Shown here: piece after piece, positions 62,501 through 64,000 of the stretch
How positions within the stretch are numbered: the stretch's first letter is position 1
Layout: every line of letters begins with the position of its first letter
Assembly: GCA_030248225.1 (NCBI GenBank)
Contig: JASANE010003332.1
Coordinates: forward strand, 1 to 64,000
DNA from: Trileptium ribeirensis
Lineage: Eukaryota > Nematoda > Enoplea > Enoplida > Thoracostomopsidae
Direction of reading: 5' to 3'
Length of the DNA stretch: 64,000 nt
Notes under the pieces: model-generated
The model's database searches: none
Seen by the model: the letters and a program-made list of their open reading frames with translations, nothing else
Told to the model about the DNA's origin: nothing
Position numbers and translations under genes: made by a program

Positions 62501-64000
62501 TTTCTGAAGAAATTAATATTTATTTCAGATATTTGTTTCTTTGTATTTTTATAATCAGTATTGTAACTATATATATTGACATTGTTATTAAAAAAAGTTA
62601 AATTTCAAATACTGAACATTTAAAACGCCGTCGCAAACGCTGAATTAGAATATATGATTTTTAGAACGGGGTAAAATTTTGCATTTCGTTTCCTTGGTTA
62701 TAATAAAAATTTGATAACGTACACTTTCTGCAATTAATCGTGTTGTGATGAATTTTTGTAACCGTTAACCGCATCGACGGTAAATAGTTTTGGAATAAGT
62801 TGCTAATAATATTTCATAACAAACGCAAGGTAATCGTTACGAATCTAAAGGGTATTTTTGAATACTAATGCTCCTGATTGAATTAGCATTAACGAAATCA
62901 ACCCATCCAGCAACAGTAATTGTGTATAGAGGCGAGATAGAACCGATTTGGATAGGCTCGTCTCTTTCTGAGCCGTGTCCGGCTCGGCTCCCCACTCACA
63001 GACCGATTTTAGGCTCTGGCTACGCTAGGCTCTTCCTGAACCATGTCCGGCTCGGCTCTTTCGATGAAAAACCACGGTCGGCTCGGCTATTAAGCTCCTA
63101 ATAATAGAAATTTGCGATTTAGTAATGTTGGAGAGAACATAATATAATATAGAAACCACCAACGTAACTATAGATAGTTGCTTTCAGAGCATATAATATC
63201 AAAGCCGAGGTAATCTCCGCAATACGATGTTCTTGCTGTGGGCAGCTGTTATAGTTATGTTTTTGATTTATAATAGAACTTTTAAGAGCCGACTGCAACT
63301 TATTACGATACATTACAATAGATCAGCTCTTACAGACAGATCATAAGCTTTGGCTCGGCCCGGCTCTGCAGTTAATATGGTAGGCTCCACTTGGCTCGGC
63401 TTTAAATATGTAATGTGAATGTATACGAATAAAAGTTTCCGGGACGATACAAAGCAATCACATAAATTCGTTGGCTTCATTGTTGTAGCTCTGTTCCGCA
63501 TTACAACTTATGCTCGGTCTAATACACAGCCTAAGAAGAGTCGAAAACAGTCAAGTGAACTGTTTACTAATATATCCGTCTATTCGATAAGTTAGTTATT
63601 CTTGAAACAGTAGCTACTGTTGTTAGCCACAAATGCTAAATTTATGCTGTTGTATTTTATCACAGCATTGTTCGTTCAGAAAGATATACGTCTGACACGA
63701 AATCGTCAATCAAATATTATAACTCCATCATTCCTCAGGATTACTGCAGGATTTGACCAGCTCGCAAACAGTCATGTTGCTGATAATAACATTAAAATTC
63801 GAGTTACTTTTAAACTTTCCGAATGATGCTGTTTAGTCTGCGCCCGTCAGTCGAAGGTACATGTCAATACCTATATATTTAAGCATATTTTCAACACAAC
63901 ACATGCTGAAAATTTGGCTGCGTTCCACAAACCGTTTCCGAAATTCGGTATTTGCAACAACTTTTTGCAAATTGTCAATTTTCTGTCAACTGGATAAGTT
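59577..64000. other. Upstream flank of the gene, no gene recognised
   Basis: Presumably promoter and intergenic sequence. The longest ORFs (61564-61923 plus, 62109-62384 plus) show no domain, signal or splice context that I recognise. I could not identify a TATA box or initiator with confidence. Confidence 0.4.
62950..63410. repeat. GGCTCGGCTC word clusters
   Basis: At 62956-63095 and again at 63350-63405 the words GGCTCGGCTC, GTCCGGCTCGGCTC and TAGGCTC recur in the same orientation in otherwise AT-rich DNA. The arrangement suggests the two ends of one repeat, but ends and duplications were not found. Confidence 0.45.

Overview
The window is eukaryotic, AT-rich and intron-dominated, and it is almost certainly from a nematode. 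Kunitz modules alternate with six-cysteine lustrin-type modules, an arrangement I know from nematode secreted or cuticle-associated proteins (established knowledge). Introns of 0.6 to 11.7 kb and dense transposon debris argue against a compact Caenorhabditis-like genome. An enoplean such as a mermithid is possible, but that is inference.

One minus-strand gene fills most of the window. I assembled 22 coding exons from 59576 down to 4299. Exon 1 carries a hydrophobic signal segment and exon 2 an unrecognised basic linker. Exons 3 to 22 each encode exactly one small disulfide module, in the order K K L K L K L K L K L K L K L K L K L K (11 Kunitz, 9 lustrin). All 20 module exons begin and end in phase 1, their lengths are multiples of three, and each has AG and GT at its borders. 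They add up to about 1,260 codons spread over 55 kb. The last visible exon ends in an intact donor, so the gene continues toward or past coordinate 1. All Kunitz modules keep the BPTI 5-55 and 30-51 cysteine spacing, but none has the complete 14-38 pair next to the reactive loop.

The introns and flanks hold mobile elements and repeats: a Polinton/Maverick-like integrase fragment with 65-bp tandem repeats (2.3-3.3 kb); two short hAT-type elements with 8-bp target duplications (8.8-9.5 and 46.3-46.8 kb), the second inserted into a 174-bp-period tandem array; three TTAA/CTAA-flanked elements with a tRNA-like core (48.7, 49.0, 57.7 kb); a mariner-like transposase remnant (32 kb); a decayed non-LTR retrotransposon (34.2-37.5 kb) and a second RT fragment (51 kb); and at least nine copies of an unnamed repeat with a CCAATTTTTG-rich core and GC-rich ends. 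There are also interstitial TTAGGC-like patches. Upstream of exon 1 (59.6-64 kb) I recognise no gene.

The predicted product is a secreted, extracellular multi-module protein. Symmetric phase-1 exons would let modules be duplicated, lost or skipped without breaking the frame.
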